Shown piece by piece: positions 35,564-44,841 of a stretch of 64,000 bases of DNA. The notes under the pieces are model-generated. The model worked only from the letters and a program-made list of their open reading frames with translations, was not told the origin of the DNA and did no database searches. This stretch comes from Nostoc sp. KVJ20 (lineage in GTDB: Bacteria; Cyanobacteriota; Cyanobacteriia; Cyanobacteriales; Nostocaceae), in the NCBI RefSeq assembly GCF_001712795.1, contig NZ_KV757581.1, positions 1 through 64,000 on the forward strand, written 5' to 3'. The translations under genes and the position numbers were made by a program. Each line of letters begins with the position of its first letter. Position 1 is the first letter of the stretch.

Positions 35564-36610
35564 ATGAGCAATATATTTCGGGAATTCTTGCAAAAGGTAG
35601 GCGGTGGAAGTCACACGAGCGAAAATTTAACTCGTATAGAAGCAGCCACCGCTACTAAAATGATGCTGCTGGGTGAAGCGACACCAGCCCAAATCGGCGC
35701 GTTTTTGATTGCTCATCGAATCAAGCGTCCCACGGGGGAAGAGTTAGCCGGAATGTTGGATGCTTATGATGAACTGGGGCCAAAACTACAACCAATAGCC
35801 TCTGAGCGACCAGCGATCGCACTTGGCATTCCTTATGATGGCAGAACACGCACAGCACCAATTAGTCCGGTAACAGCTTTATTACTCGCCGCAGTGGGAC
35901 AACCAGTGATAATGCACGGTGGCGATCGCCTACCAACTAAGTACGGCTTACCCCTAATAGATATTTGGCAGGGTTTAGGAGTCGATTGGACTACCCTACC
36001 ACTGGCAAAAACTCAGAAAGTGTTTGAGCAAACGGGAATTGGCTTTATTTATCTACCTCAGCATTTTCCCTTAACTACAAGTATTTGGGAGTACCGCGAC
36101 CAACTTGGCAAACGTCCGCCCTTGGCGACAATGGAGTTAATTTGGTGTCCTTATGCCGGCGATGCTCATGTAATTGCTGGGTTTGTTCATCCGCCGACAG
36201 AAGGAATGTTTAAAATTGCTTTAGGGCTGCGGGGAGTAAAAAAATTTACATTAGTGAAAGGATTGGAAGGTAGTTGCGACTTACCACGCGATCGCACTGC
36301 AATTATCAGCTTATCTTCATCCGTAGCTTCCCAAGAGGTAGAGCGATTGCACCTCGTACCGCGCGATTACGGCTTTACTACCAAGAACGTACCCCTTGGA
36401 ACTACTGAAGAATTGGTGGCGGATATTAAGGAAGTTTTAGCAGGTAAACCAGGTGAATTAATGCAAACAGCCTTGTGGAATGGCGGATTTTATCTATGGC
36501 GGAGTGGTATTTGTCCAGATATGCCAGAGGGTTTAGCTAAAGCAGAAGAATTATTAACCAATGGTGTAGTAGAGGCTAAACTCCAAGAACTCTGCCAGTC
36601 AGTAAATTAG
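35564..36610 (+). CDS. Anthranilate phosphoribosyltransferase-family protein (TrpD2-like)
   Basis: 348 residues of the TrpD fold: helical N-terminus ATPAQIGAFLIAHRIKRPTG, ALGIPYDGRTRTAPISPVTA in place of the classical GTGGD loop, and VIMHGGDRLPTKYG. The altered loop places it with TrpD2/YbiB-type proteins, which are not tryptophan enzymes and in E. coli bind nucleic acid. Cyanobacteria usually have a separate true trpD. It stands alone and is the only gene between two perfect 59-bp inverted repeats. Confidence 0.82.
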   Translation: MSNIFREFLQKVGGGSHTSENLTRIEAATATKMMLLGEATPAQIGAFLIAHRIKRPTGEELAGMLDAYDELGPKLQPIASERPAIALGIPYDGRTRTAPISPVTALLLAAVGQPVIMHGGDRLPTKYGLPLIDIWQGLGVDWTTLPLAKTQKVFEQTGIGFIYLPQHFPLTTSIWEYRDQLGKRPPLATMELIWCPYAGDAHVIAGFVHPPTEGMFKIALGLRGVKKFTLVKGLEGSCDLPRDRTAIISLSSSVASQEVERLHLVPRDYGFTTKNVPLGTTEELVADIKEVLAGKPGELMQTALWNGGFYLWRSGICPDMPEGLAKAEELLTNGVVEAKLQELCQSVN

Positions 36611-36639
36611 CCGTCACCAGTGTTTGCACCAGTGTCATT

Positions 36640-36698
36640 AATTACGAATTACGAATTACGTAGCTTGCTTCTCGCCCTTGGCGAGTATTACGAATTAC
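36640..36698. repeat. 59-bp inverted repeat, right copy
   Basis: Exact reverse complement of 35459-35517. Its last four bases include the TAA stop (36695-36697) of the LCP gene. Confidence 0.95.
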
Positions 36699-38131
36699 TT
36701 ACTCAACAAATCCTCCAAAATAGATTTTTGTTGCAACCAATCTTGACCCACTTGGATACTGATATCCGAGCCGAGGTTACCCGTACTTTCCACGCGCACT
36801 TCTCCAAATCCCAAAGTGTTGCGAATTGATTCGGCACTTTCACCATCTCCTTGTTGGGCGACAATGTGAGTTACGTCTAGAGGTTCACCCCATGCTTTGG
36901 CTATATAGATGTTGCGATATCCAGATTTTTCCAAGGTGCTAATTAACGGTTGGAGGTTAGAGCGATCGCCACCTGTACTATCTTGAATTGCTACACGCAA
37001 ATAGCGTGGATTAGCCATCTGCTGTTCCTGGTCTGATTCCAAACCAAAGTGCTGAACCATGAGTTTGGCAATTCCATCTTTGTTGGGCAACCAATAGCTA
37101 GCATCATACTCATTCTTCTCGCTAAAGCGACCTGGCAGCATTAACATCTGCATATTAGAGCGATTTGTCCGGACTCCAAAACCCAATAGTGCCACTAACT
37201 CTTCAACAGTCAAGTTGGTATCAATGTAGTCTTTAACGACATCAAGAACTTTAGGTAATTGAGCAACAGTAGCAGGGTTGAGTGTTTGATCCATCAAGGC
37301 ACGCATAACCATTTGCTGCCGCTGAATCCGACCAATATCACCAAGTTCATCATGACGAAACCGCAGCAATTGTAGTGCTTGATCGCCGTTGAGATGCTGC
37401 TTACCCGCCTTCAAATTGATGTACAAATGCTGAGAATCATCTTGATATTTCATATCTTTGGGGACGTAAACTGTTACACCACCCAAAGCATCGATTAGCT
37501 TGCCAACTCCCAGAACGTTAATTCGGACATAGCGATCAATTCCCGCCCCACCTAAGAGATTACTGACGGTTTTAGCAGTTAAAGCTGGGCCACCTTCAAC
37601 ATTGGCATAATTAATTTTTTTTACTCCAGACCCTTCTATTCGTGTACGGGTATCTCTGGGAATGGAGAGCATAACTATTTTTTTCGTCTCTGGATCAAAT
37701 TTGACCATGAGCATCACATCAGCAAGACCATCAAAGGAGTTTACTTGGGGCAGGTATTTGAGGTCTTTGGTTTCTTCGGGAGGGTTTTGGACATCTGGAG
37801 GAAGTACGCTCATCCCCATCACTAAGAGATTGACTGGGCGAGTTAATTCTGAAAATCGCATCACACCTCCAGAGATGCGATCGCTATCAAAGACAGCCTC
37901 ATCCTGTGGACTTAGCTGGGCTTGTTGCAAAGGCGTACTGGTCAAAGACACCGCCAAAAGTGCCCCCGCTGTTGCGGACACCATTGCAATACCACTCATA
38001 CCTACCCAAAACCACAGCCAACGTGCTGATTTCGAGTTCTGGGAAAGGGAAATTTTTCTACTGGACTTTGAGGCTTTTCCCGACTGGTTTTCTTCCGCCG
38101 AACTTCTTTGAATGGTCACAGACTTCCTCAC
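36695..38131 (-). CDS. LytR-CpsA-Psr (LCP) family cell-wall glycopolymer ligase
   Basis: 478 residues. A basic cytoplasmic tail and one membrane segment (FWVGMSGIAMVSATAGALLAV) precede the LCP domain. That domain has DVMLMVKFDP, MLSIPRDTRTRI, KINYANVEGG, LRFRHDELGDIGRIQRQQ, with the arginines and aspartate that bind polyprenyl-phosphate substrates. The C-terminal 110 residues are a LytR_C domain (LRVAIQDSTGG ... VESTGNLGSDISIQ). It should transfer polyprenyl-linked polysaccharide to the wall at the outer face of the inner membrane. The stop codon lies within an inverted repeat, so the last residues may have changed. Confidence 0.92.
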   Translation of the reverse strand: MRKSVTIQRSSAEENQSGKASKSSRKISLSQNSKSARWLWFWVGMSGIAMVSATAGALLAVSLTSTPLQQAQLSPQDEAVFDSDRISGGVMRFSELTRPVNLLVMGMSVLPPDVQNPPEETKDLKYLPQVNSFDGLADVMLMVKFDPETKKIVMLSIPRDTRTRIEGSGVKKINYANVEGGPALTAKTVSNLLGGAGIDRYVRINVLGVGKLIDALGGVTVYVPKDMKYQDDSQHLYINLKAGKQHLNGDQALQLLRFRHDELGDIGRIQRQQMVMRALMDQTLNPATVAQLPKVLDVVKDYIDTNLTVEELVALLGFGVRTNRSNMQMLMLPGRFSEKNEYDASYWLPNKDGIAKLMVQHFGLESDQEQQMANPRYLRVAIQDSTGGDRSNLQPLISTLEKSGYRNIYIAKAWGEPLDVTHIVAQQGDGESAESIRNTLGFGEVRVESTGNLGSDISIQVGQDWLQQKSILEDLLSK

Positions 38132-38405
38132 ACTTACTCAATAATCAAATTTGGTAAATTTGCAGACTAAAAACATCCAAACAAATCAACCCATAATAAC
38201 TAACTCTTAATTATCAGTGCTAACTTTTTTAATGTAGTGTCAACCACAACACTTATAGCAGCATTTTTCCTTCTTTTGGGCCAACTTGGAGATGTTTTAC
38301 TGAAGTATGGCAATAATAAACTAGATTTGACTAGATATATAGATAAATTAACCGTAATCTGTGACTAAATAAGTACAAATACGGATAATTTATTACCTGA
38401 AAAAA

Positions 38406-38915
38406 TTAAGATAAATACTTGCCAATTACTCGTTCTGCTAAATTACTAAACCCTGGTAAACGTCCAGATTTGCCTTGCATCAGGCGCAAAATCAACCAGA
38501 CACTTACTAAAAAATAACCAGATGTGAGAAAACTATTCAGGATAAATAGACGTAGCGGAAAAAAATCTGAAGTTGCGGCTCCGGTGACTAATAATAGATA
38601 TCCTAACAGCCAAGTAAGTGCCAAAGTAATAGACAGACGACTAATAGCAACTTGTTCCCGACTACCCTGGCCCCGATAGAGAGTCCATAAGGATGGGAAA
38701 AAGCCGATAATCGGAACTAAATGTAAAAGGTACTGGGGATTGGGTACTGGGGATTGGGTACTGGGTATTGGGGATTGGGGAGTATTATTCTCCCCCTGCT
38801 CCTCTGCTCCCCTGCTCCTCTGCTCCTCTGCTCCCCACTCCCCAGTCTCTTTCGGTTCAAAATTTTCCATCGGGGTTAGTCTAACTCCTAAACTAGAAGG
38901 ATGAACAAGACTCAT
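38406..38915 (-). CDS. Small membrane protein carrying an in-frame heptad-repeat insertion
   Basis: 169 residues from ATG 38915 (MSLVHPSSLGVRLT). The C-terminal part has three membrane segments (LHLVPIIGFFPSLWTLY, LTLALTWLLGYLLLVTGA, LNSFLTSGYFLVSVWLILRL). Residues about 23-55 (GAEEQRSRGAEEQ, then QSPIPSTQSPVPNPQ) are translated from intergenic-type ctgctcc and gggtattg repeats. The repeat thus sits inside the reading frame or the true start is downstream near the first membrane segment. Function unknown. It diverges from the AI-2E-type permease. Confidence 0.6.
   Translation of the reverse strand: MSLVHPSSLGVRLTPMENFEPKETGEWGAEEQRSRGAEEQGENNTPQSPIPSTQSPVPNPQYLLHLVPIIGFFPSLWTLYRGQGSREQVAISRLSITLALTWLLGYLLLVTGAATSDFFPLRLFILNSFLTSGYFLVSVWLILRLMQGKSGRLPGFSNLAERVIGKYLS
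38718..38853. repeat. Heptad repeats within a coding region
   Basis: Runs of ggggattgggtactg and ctcctctgctcccctg units lie inside the membrane protein frame at 38406-38915. The same units are intergenic elsewhere (7372-7479, 27429-27549). Confidence 0.8.
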
Positions 38916-38979
38916 ATAGTTAGAGATAATAAGCTGTAAAGAAAGATTTAACTTAGTTCTATCCCGCAATCAGTTCAAA

Positions 38980-40146
38980 ATGCAGACACGCAAGCTACTC
39001 GACTGGTGGCAAACATTTACTCCAATAGCGCGAATCGTGGCGATCGCGCTATTCGTTCCGCTGCTAGTTCTCAATGGTTGGGCACTTTCGGTATTTTTCA
39101 ATTATTTCCATTCTCTCATAGTCATTTTAGTTGGAGCCTCAGTGCTAGCATTTCTGCTCAACTACCCCGTGAGTTGGATGGTGCATCATGGTGCTAGGCG
39201 AGAACAAGTCGCTATCCTAGTATTTCTCTTGGCTGTATCGATTTTATTGGCGTTGGGTGTGACACTTTTTCCTCTGGCCCTTACCCAAGCTCAACAACTG
39301 GTGGCTCGTTTGCCAGAATTGATCGACTCTGGACGCTCCCAGTTAATGATATTAAACGAAAAAGCTGAGACTTTTGGCTTGCCGATTAACCTTGATGCTC
39401 TGGTAGTGCAAATCAACGATCGCGTCAAAGGACAATTGCAAGCGATCGCTGGACAAGTTTTAAATCTGGCTGTACTCACAGTTACTAGTCTGCTAGATAT
39501 TCTCTTAACGATGGTTCTGACCTTCTATCTTTTACAGCATGGCGGTGAACTCTGGCAAAGTTTAGTCGAATGGCTACCGAATAAATTTCGCGATCCTTTC
39601 TCTAAAACAGTCCGCCTCAGCTTCCAAAATTTCTTCATCACCCAGTTGATTTTATCTACCTGTATGGCCTCAGCCCTAATTCCTACCTTTTTATGGCTGA
39701 AAGTGCCATTTGGGCTGCTATTTGGACTAACTATTGGACTTATGGCTCTTGTCCCATTTGGCGGTTCTGTGGGCATCGCCCTGACTACACTATTGGTAGC
39801 GTTACAAGATTTCTCAATGGGTGTGAGAGTGTTGATAGCGGCGGTAATCATACAGCAAATTCTTGAAAACTTAATCGCGCCCCGAATTTTAGGCAGTTTT
39901 ACAGGTTTAAATCCAGTTTGGATTTTAATTTCGGTCTTAACAGGAGCAAGAATTGGCGGACTGTTGGGTGTAATTGTGGCAGTACCCACCGCTGTAGTGA
40001 TTAAGACTGCTTTAAGCGCCTTGCGTCTTGGTAGCTTAAGCAGCGAAACAGACGATAGCGCTATAGCTGCATCAGTTACAGCAAATGAATCCCCGAAAGC
40101 TGAAGGTAAAAACACTTTAAGCATTTCTGAAGCGACATTACCCTAA
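38980..40146 (+). CDS. AI-2E/PerM-family transporter
   Basis: 388 residues with about eight membrane segments and the family signature in the second half: VPFGGSVGIALTTLLVAL, ILENLIAPRILGSFTGLNPVWI and GGLLGVIVAVPTAV. The family includes the AI-2 exporter TqsA and sodium/proton exchangers, so the substrate cannot be told. The C-terminal 40 residues are a charged cytoplasmic tail. Start ATG 38980. It stands alone, divergent from the small membrane protein. Confidence 0.92.
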   Translation: MQTRKLLDWWQTFTPIARIVAIALFVPLLVLNGWALSVFFNYFHSLIVILVGASVLAFLLNYPVSWMVHHGARREQVAILVFLLAVSILLALGVTLFPLALTQAQQLVARLPELIDSGRSQLMILNEKAETFGLPINLDALVVQINDRVKGQLQAIAGQVLNLAVLTVTSLLDILLTMVLTFYLLQHGGELWQSLVEWLPNKFRDPFSKTVRLSFQNFFITQLILSTCMASALIPTFLWLKVPFGLLFGLTIGLMALVPFGGSVGIALTTLLVALQDFSMGVRVLIAAVIIQQILENLIAPRILGSFTGLNPVWILISVLTGARIGGLLGVIVAVPTAVVIKTALSALRLGSLSSETDDSAIAASVTANESPKAEGKNTLSISEATLP

Positions 40147-40226
40147 TTGAAAAAGGCAGAAGGCAGGAGGCAGGAGGTGTAAAATTATCTAGTTTATTCC
40201 AACTTCCTACTTCAAAGTTCTAAATC

Positions 40227-40577
40227 ATGAGCTATAGAGAGCAATTTATATGGAAACGTGGAGTCCAGCTCGCTATTAACTGCTATCGACTTACCGAAAA
40301 ATTTCCTAAGTCTGAACTTTACGGATTAACTAGTCAGATTAGACGTTCGGCAGTCTCTGTGCCATCCAATATAGCAGAAGGCTATGGCAGAAGAACACAG
40401 AACGAATATATCCAGTTTCTTCATATTGCTCTAGGTTCGCTTCGAGAACTCGATACACAGTTGATTATTGCCAAATAAGTTGGATTGACATCCCCGGAAA
40501 TATTTACTCCTATTTTGGAGGAAGTTGATAGGTTTCAAGGAATCTTGGTGTCAACTATTCAAAAGATTAAGTCTTAA
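40227..40577 (+). pseudogene. Four-helix-bundle (23S rRNA IVP-like) protein, interrupted by one stop codon
   Basis: The first 83 codons encode a four-helix-bundle (bacterial S23/IVP-like) protein: QLAINCYRLTEKFPKSELYG, QIRRSAVSVPSNIAEGYGR and FLHIALGSLRELDTQL. A TAA at 40476-40478 interrupts the frame, but the same frame continues with VGLTSPEIFTPILEEVDRFQ to a second TAA at 40575-40577, completing about 116 residues, the usual size. The stop stands where Gln (CAA) would be expected, a single C-to-T change. The truncated 83-residue form would lack the last helix. It is flanked by gcctcct heptad repeats. Confidence 0.85.
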
Positions 40578-40579
40578 AT

Positions 40580-40627
40580 TTCTCCTGCCTCCTGCCTCCT
40601 GCCTCCTGCCTTCTGCCTTCTGCCTTC
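40580..40627. repeat. Tandem ctgcctc/ctgcctt heptads
   Basis: About six copies of a gcctcct/gccttct heptad lie between the broken four-helix-bundle gene and the serpin gene. A short inverse run (aggcaggagg) occurs near 40150-40180, upstream of the same gene. Confidence 0.8.
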
Positions 40628-41959
40628 TCACTGTGGCTCGATGATGGAACCCATAAACAAAATACTTCCCGTCTGATTATCCCTAATCGCACAGAAGAAG
40701 GGACGATCAACAATCATTCGGAATGGTTCTGGTTCATCTCTCAAAGATGTTGCTACTATTCCCACTGAAGTAGCCGCAGCCGCTTCGGTTCCTTCTTCGT
40801 TCACTTCCACAAAAGTTTTATGTTTAACTTGGCTAATAGCAAAATTTTTACCCATGCCAGAAAAATTGGCTTTGTTACTGAAAGCCTCTTCCATGCCTAA
40901 AGTTTTCAAGGCATTATTGAGTGTAACGTCGTAATCTGTTTTGAAGCGGGGTAAGCGAATAAATCCTTCTTGTTTGTTAAACTGAGTCATCCATTTTTCC
41001 CAGTTCTCAACATTTAAATTTTGATAAAAAGTTTTGAGGTTAGAGTTTTCTTTGGGTAGGAAGATATAAAAACTGACTTTACCATCTTTGCCGTAAGGTA
41101 AACTAACAGCCTGAAATTGTTCGCTTTCATAATATCTATAGTCACCCTTTTGCGACATCATTGGGTGTTGTTTTTGCTTCCCAGATGTGATGTAAAAAGG
41201 GTGTTGAGCAGTTTCTTGTTTGTCAAACTCGTTGCTCCAATTACCTTTAAAATATATGGCATTAATCAGAAATAACACCTGATTGGGTTCAATCGTTTCA
41301 ACTATTTTATTAATTTTGCCATTAGTATTTTCTTTTACCCAATTATTGATAGTACTAGATGCGGCGGCATCTTTAAAGTTTAAATTACTGACCTTAGTTT
41401 GATAGAAATCCTGGGTTCTTTTGATAAAGTCTGGCGCAAAGCTAACATCTTGATTTGCCCAAAGTGAGTTAGCGATATTCAGTTGCACTTTCGCATCCGA
41501 ATTGTCTAAAAGCTGTTTTAATGCCGCCGCGTAAGAAGAGTTGATTTCTGGTAGATTCATCCCCTGCAATTCTAGAGTTTTTGCCATTGCTTGTTGAGTC
41601 GAGCCGCTAGCGCCGTTGTAGGTCATAGCAAGAGCGATCGCGACACTCGAAGGTGAGATAAAAACATTATTCTCACCTTGATCATTTCTCAGAACTTCTG
41701 AAAATAGTTTGAAGCCAAACTTATTGCTAGACTCAACGATTTTTGTATCCGTCTTGACTGTTTTTTTTTGCAATGGATTTTCTGGCTGAGGTAAATTAGA
41801 TTGAGCAAGGGCACTTTTATTACTCTCGACTTGAGAACACCCTAATACACTGAATAGAACAACACTTGCAGCTGCCAAAGCATAACGTCTGCCCAGACTA
41901 ACACCGTAACGTCTTTGCAGGAAATTTTCTTTTGCATCACTAAACTTTTGCCGATTCAT
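40628..41959 (-). CDS. Lipoprotein serpin (serine protease inhibitor)
   Basis: 443 residues. A lipoprotein signal (AASVVLFSVLGC) predicts anchoring to a membrane outside the cytoplasm. The serpin core is complete: FKLFSEVLRNDQGENNVFIS, LINAIYFKGNWSNEFDKQ and the C-terminal DRPFFCAIRDNQTGSILFMG. The hinge NEEGTEAAAATSV has the small residues (P15 Gly, P12-P9 Ala) needed for loop insertion, so it should be an inhibitor. By spacing the scissile bond falls near AT-SLRD, suggesting a protease preferring small or uncharged P1 residues. A subtilisin-like protease gene lies 369 bases upstream on the same strand, a possible target. Confidence 0.93.
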   Translation of the reverse strand: MNRQKFSDAKENFLQRRYGVSLGRRYALAAASVVLFSVLGCSQVESNKSALAQSNLPQPENPLQKKTVKTDTKIVESSNKFGFKLFSEVLRNDQGENNVFISPSSVAIALAMTYNGASGSTQQAMAKTLELQGMNLPEINSSYAAALKQLLDNSDAKVQLNIANSLWANQDVSFAPDFIKRTQDFYQTKVSNLNFKDAAASSTINNWVKENTNGKINKIVETIEPNQVLFLINAIYFKGNWSNEFDKQETAQHPFYITSGKQKQHPMMSQKGDYRYYESEQFQAVSLPYGKDGKVSFYIFLPKENSNLKTFYQNLNVENWEKWMTQFNKQEGFIRLPRFKTDYDVTLNNALKTLGMEEAFSNKANFSGMGKNFAISQVKHKTFVEVNEEGTEAAAATSVGIVATSLRDEPEPFRMIVDRPFFCAIRDNQTGSILFMGSIIEPQ

Positions 41960-42328
41960 TCTGCTACCTCACTTGCCAAAGATTCCCGATCTGTGCTTAG
42001 AGTTGACGCAGATACTGTGTCAATGACTAACTATTGCATTTGCTCTAATAGAAAAATCGGCTGTTACAGTTTTTGTAACAACAAGTTAGTGATTGAGAGC
42101 AATTAAACACAACTTCTGAGAGTTGCTAACTCCTAATTGAGGCGGCTATACAGACGAGTGATGAAAAACTTTGATTTCTAGGAGTTTTTCTATTTTAGAC
42201 ACAAACGTATTGTAAGCTACGTAATCACAAAATAACCACTTGTGTTGAATTCTGATAGATAGAATAACTTTTCTCAATGGTATGAAATACACAATTTTCG
42301 TAGGGACGCACGGCTGTGCATCCCTGTT
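41960..42328. other. Intergenic region, serpin promoter side
   Basis: 369 bases with no credible gene. It should carry the serpin promoter and the end of the S8 protease transcript. I see no clear hairpin terminator. Confidence 0.4.
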
Positions 42329-43924
42329 TCAATTGATAGGTACACTCCACCAAGCTAAACTATAGGGTTGAGTCGCTTCATTGAGCTTTTGACGAAACTG
42401 GACGCGGATTTTGTAATTGCCAGTAGCCGCAACTGGGCAGAAAATATGTTCTACACTATCGATTTGGCTGATTGAGGAGCAAACAGCACCAACCTCTGAA
42501 TTTTGAGCATCAGATTTTACCAGATAAAGATCGAGATTGTTCAAACCGCGATCGCGGAAACTTTCGCCCACATCATATTGCTGGTTTTTATTTTTATCGT
42601 TGAGTTCCACCAATCGATCCCAACTCAGGGTAACAGCAACAAAACTTCCCTGCTTTAACGGTTTTGCTAATATATAGTCAACAGAAGCTCCAACGTCGAC
42701 TGTGCGATAATCCCAACCAATAGCTGGCACCGCACCTGATGCTTGCCATTGACCAGCACTAAATTGCTGATAAGCGCGAGATACATTTAAATGACCCGCT
42801 CCCATTTGGGCATCCAAGGCAATCTTTGGATCTTTGTAAGCATCAGAATCTAGCCAGCTTTGATTTTGTTTATCAATTAGCGTCCGCGTCATTCCCAACC
42901 GTAAGCCATCACCACTATCTAAAATTTTGTCTGCTGAATTCAGTAATACAGCTTTCATTACTTGATGACGTCGAGCATCAATGCTCCAGTTACGTTGTTT
43001 TGTCCGCATCTGTCGGTCAGCAAGTTCCTGCAATAGAGCAACCGTAGCCGTAACTTGAGGTGCTGCAAAACTTGTACCTGTCACTTTGTTCAATTTGCCA
43101 TCTGGATTGAGCAAAGGTAGGTTATTTCCAGGAGCAACTAAACTGATGGCACGACGACCATCAAGGTTAAATTCTCTTCCAGCTAGCCTTCCACTCACTC
43201 CTTGGTTAGCACCAGCCAAATTAGCCACGTCTACTTTGTTAAAAACTCCCCCTCGGCGGGATGAAAAGGCCACGTTCATTGCGTTAAAATTATCTGTAGG
43301 GATGGGAATACCGCCCTTACCTTGGTTGCCTGCGATCGCATACAAAACATCATGAACGCGACTAGACCAGTCAACACATAAAGTTAGTAAAGCATTGCCG
43401 TCTAAAGTAGCCTCTGGTCTAGGATCGCGGCTCAGAGGTTCACCAAAACTAAAGTTAATGGCACGGACATCACCACTATTTTGTAGCGCTATGTGCTGGG
43501 CCGATAAGCACTCTTCTGGTTGACCCATATTTTTAGTGGAACCCACCGCCGATGAATACAGCCGCGCTCCCGGAGCAACTCCCGGCAAAGCCTTGTCTTG
43601 ACTCACCATGACACCAGCGACATTGTAGGCGTGAGGGTCAACACCGCTATTAGACTTAGCTGGCCCATTGCGTAAGAAGACTGCCGCTAATGATATGGCA
43701 CGATTTTTAGACACCGCCTTATCCCACCCAAACATTCCCGGTCGGCCAATTTCCACTTGACCAATAGCAATCTTACGACCGATTAAATTATAAGGAGGTT
43801 GGTGTAGCTTTAGAGCATCAATGCCGTTAGTTCCCAGCGCAGATTCTAAAGCTGAAGCAATTACTGGCACACTCAAATAAGAAGCACTTAATCCCAAAAT
43901 TATCCAGGTTAGTTTTTTAGTCAT
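42329..43924 (-). CDS. Secreted S8 (subtilisin-like) peptidase with atypical triad
   Basis: 531 residues with a signal peptide (LTWIILGLSASYLSVPVIASA). The S8 fold is shown by GTSFAAPQVTATVALLQELA (Ser285) and the oxyanion asparagine in AIAGNQGKGG (Asn200). The His motif is DPHAYNVAGVM (His98) in place of HGTHVAG. The position of the catalytic Asp (normally in V-I-D-T-G) is Glu58 in IAIGQVEIGRPG, so the triad would be Glu-His-Ser. The C-terminal third is a beta domain (NLDLYLVKS). It may be a divergent but active family or have altered specificity. The serpin gene is its downstream neighbour on the same strand. Confidence 0.85.
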   Translation of the reverse strand: MTKKLTWIILGLSASYLSVPVIASALESALGTNGIDALKLHQPPYNLIGRKIAIGQVEIGRPGMFGWDKAVSKNRAISLAAVFLRNGPAKSNSGVDPHAYNVAGVMVSQDKALPGVAPGARLYSSAVGSTKNMGQPEECLSAQHIALQNSGDVRAINFSFGEPLSRDPRPEATLDGNALLTLCVDWSSRVHDVLYAIAGNQGKGGIPIPTDNFNAMNVAFSSRRGGVFNKVDVANLAGANQGVSGRLAGREFNLDGRRAISLVAPGNNLPLLNPDGKLNKVTGTSFAAPQVTATVALLQELADRQMRTKQRNWSIDARRHQVMKAVLLNSADKILDSGDGLRLGMTRTLIDKQNQSWLDSDAYKDPKIALDAQMGAGHLNVSRAYQQFSAGQWQASGAVPAIGWDYRTVDVGASVDYILAKPLKQGSFVAVTLSWDRLVELNDKNKNQQYDVGESFRDRGLNNLDLYLVKSDAQNSEVGAVCSSISQIDSVEHIFCPVAATGNYKIRVQFRQKLNEATQPYSLAWWSVPIN

Positions 43925-44068
43925 TAGTTATTAGTCATTAGTCATTCAATTTTAGATTTTGAATTTGGGATTTGGGATTGAAGGAAAATCTAAAATCCAA
44001 AATTATGAGTCTTGCTCAATGTTTTGTTACAATGCATACAGACGAGGACGCTTAAAAACCCACTAGCC

Positions 44069-44776
44069 ATGACCCAAAACCTATCTCAAAAGCCCATTGT
44101 AATTGCTCCATCTATCCTGTCAGCCGATTTTAGTCGTCTGGGTGATGAAATTCGCGCCATAGACGCGGCCGGAGCAGATTGGATTCATGTTGATGTAATG
44201 GACGGTCGTTTTGTACCTAATATTACGATAGGCCCTCTGGTTGTGGAGGCGATTCGTCCGGTTACAACCAAGCCATTGGATGTCCACTTGATGATTGTGG
44301 AGCCAGAAAAGTATGTAGAGGGATTTGCTAAGGCGGGTGCAGATATTATCTCCGTACATGCAGAGCATAATGCTTCCCCACACCTACACCGCACCTTGGG
44401 GCAAATTAAAGAGCTTGGTAAGAAAGCTGGGGTTGTACTGAATCCTGGCACTCCTCTAGAGCTAATTGAATACGTTCTAGAATTGTGCGATTTAGTACTG
44501 ATTATGAGCGTCAACCCTGGTTTTGGTGGTCAAAGCTTTATCCCTGGTGTGTTACCCAAAATTCGCAAGCTGCGTCAAATGTGTGATGAACGTGGTCTTG
44601 ACCCTTGGATTGAAGTGGATGGAGGACTGAAGGCAAACAATACTTGGCAAGTTTTGGAAGCGGGAGCCAATGCAGTTGTCGCCGGTTCTGCTGTATTTAA
44701 CGCTAAGGATTATGCTGAAGCCATTACAGCAATTCGCAACAGCAAGCGTCCTAGCCCAGAATTAGCTAAGGTTTAA
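44069..44776 (+). CDS. rpe: Ribulose-phosphate 3-epimerase
   Basis: 235 residues from ATG 44069 ([20 protein letters not shown]). A TIM barrel with the family motifs [62 protein letters not shown] and [11 protein letters not shown]; metal-binding His and Asp residues are all present. It interconverts ribulose-5-phosphate and xylulose-5-phosphate in the Calvin cycle and pentose phosphate pathway. The frame is open 19 codons further upstream, but the ATG fits family N-termini. A strong terminator follows. Confidence 0.96.
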   Translation: MTQNLSQKPIVIAPSILSADFSRLGDEIRAIDAAGADWIHVDVMDGRFVPNITIGPLVVEAIRPVTTKPLDVHLMIVEPEKYVEGFAKAGADIISVHAEHNASPHLHRTLGQIKELGKKAGVVLNPGTPLELIEYVLELCDLVLIMSVNPGFGGQSFIPGVLPKIRKLRQMCDERGLDPWIEVDGGLKANNTWQVLEAGANAVVAGSAVFNAKDYAEAITAIRNSKRPSPELAKV

Positions 44777-44800
44777 TTCATTTTTGGATTAACTATTCTT

Positions 44801-44841
44801 CACAAAAAAAAGGTGAGTAAATTGCTCACCTTTTTTTTGTG
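44801..44841 (+). terminator. Rho-independent terminator of rpe
   Basis: cacaaaaaaaaggtgag and ctcaccttttttttgtg pair perfectly over 17 bp with a seven-base loop. The T8 run ends the transcript just after rpe. The A-tract on the other arm could let it work from the opposite side too. Confidence 0.92.
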
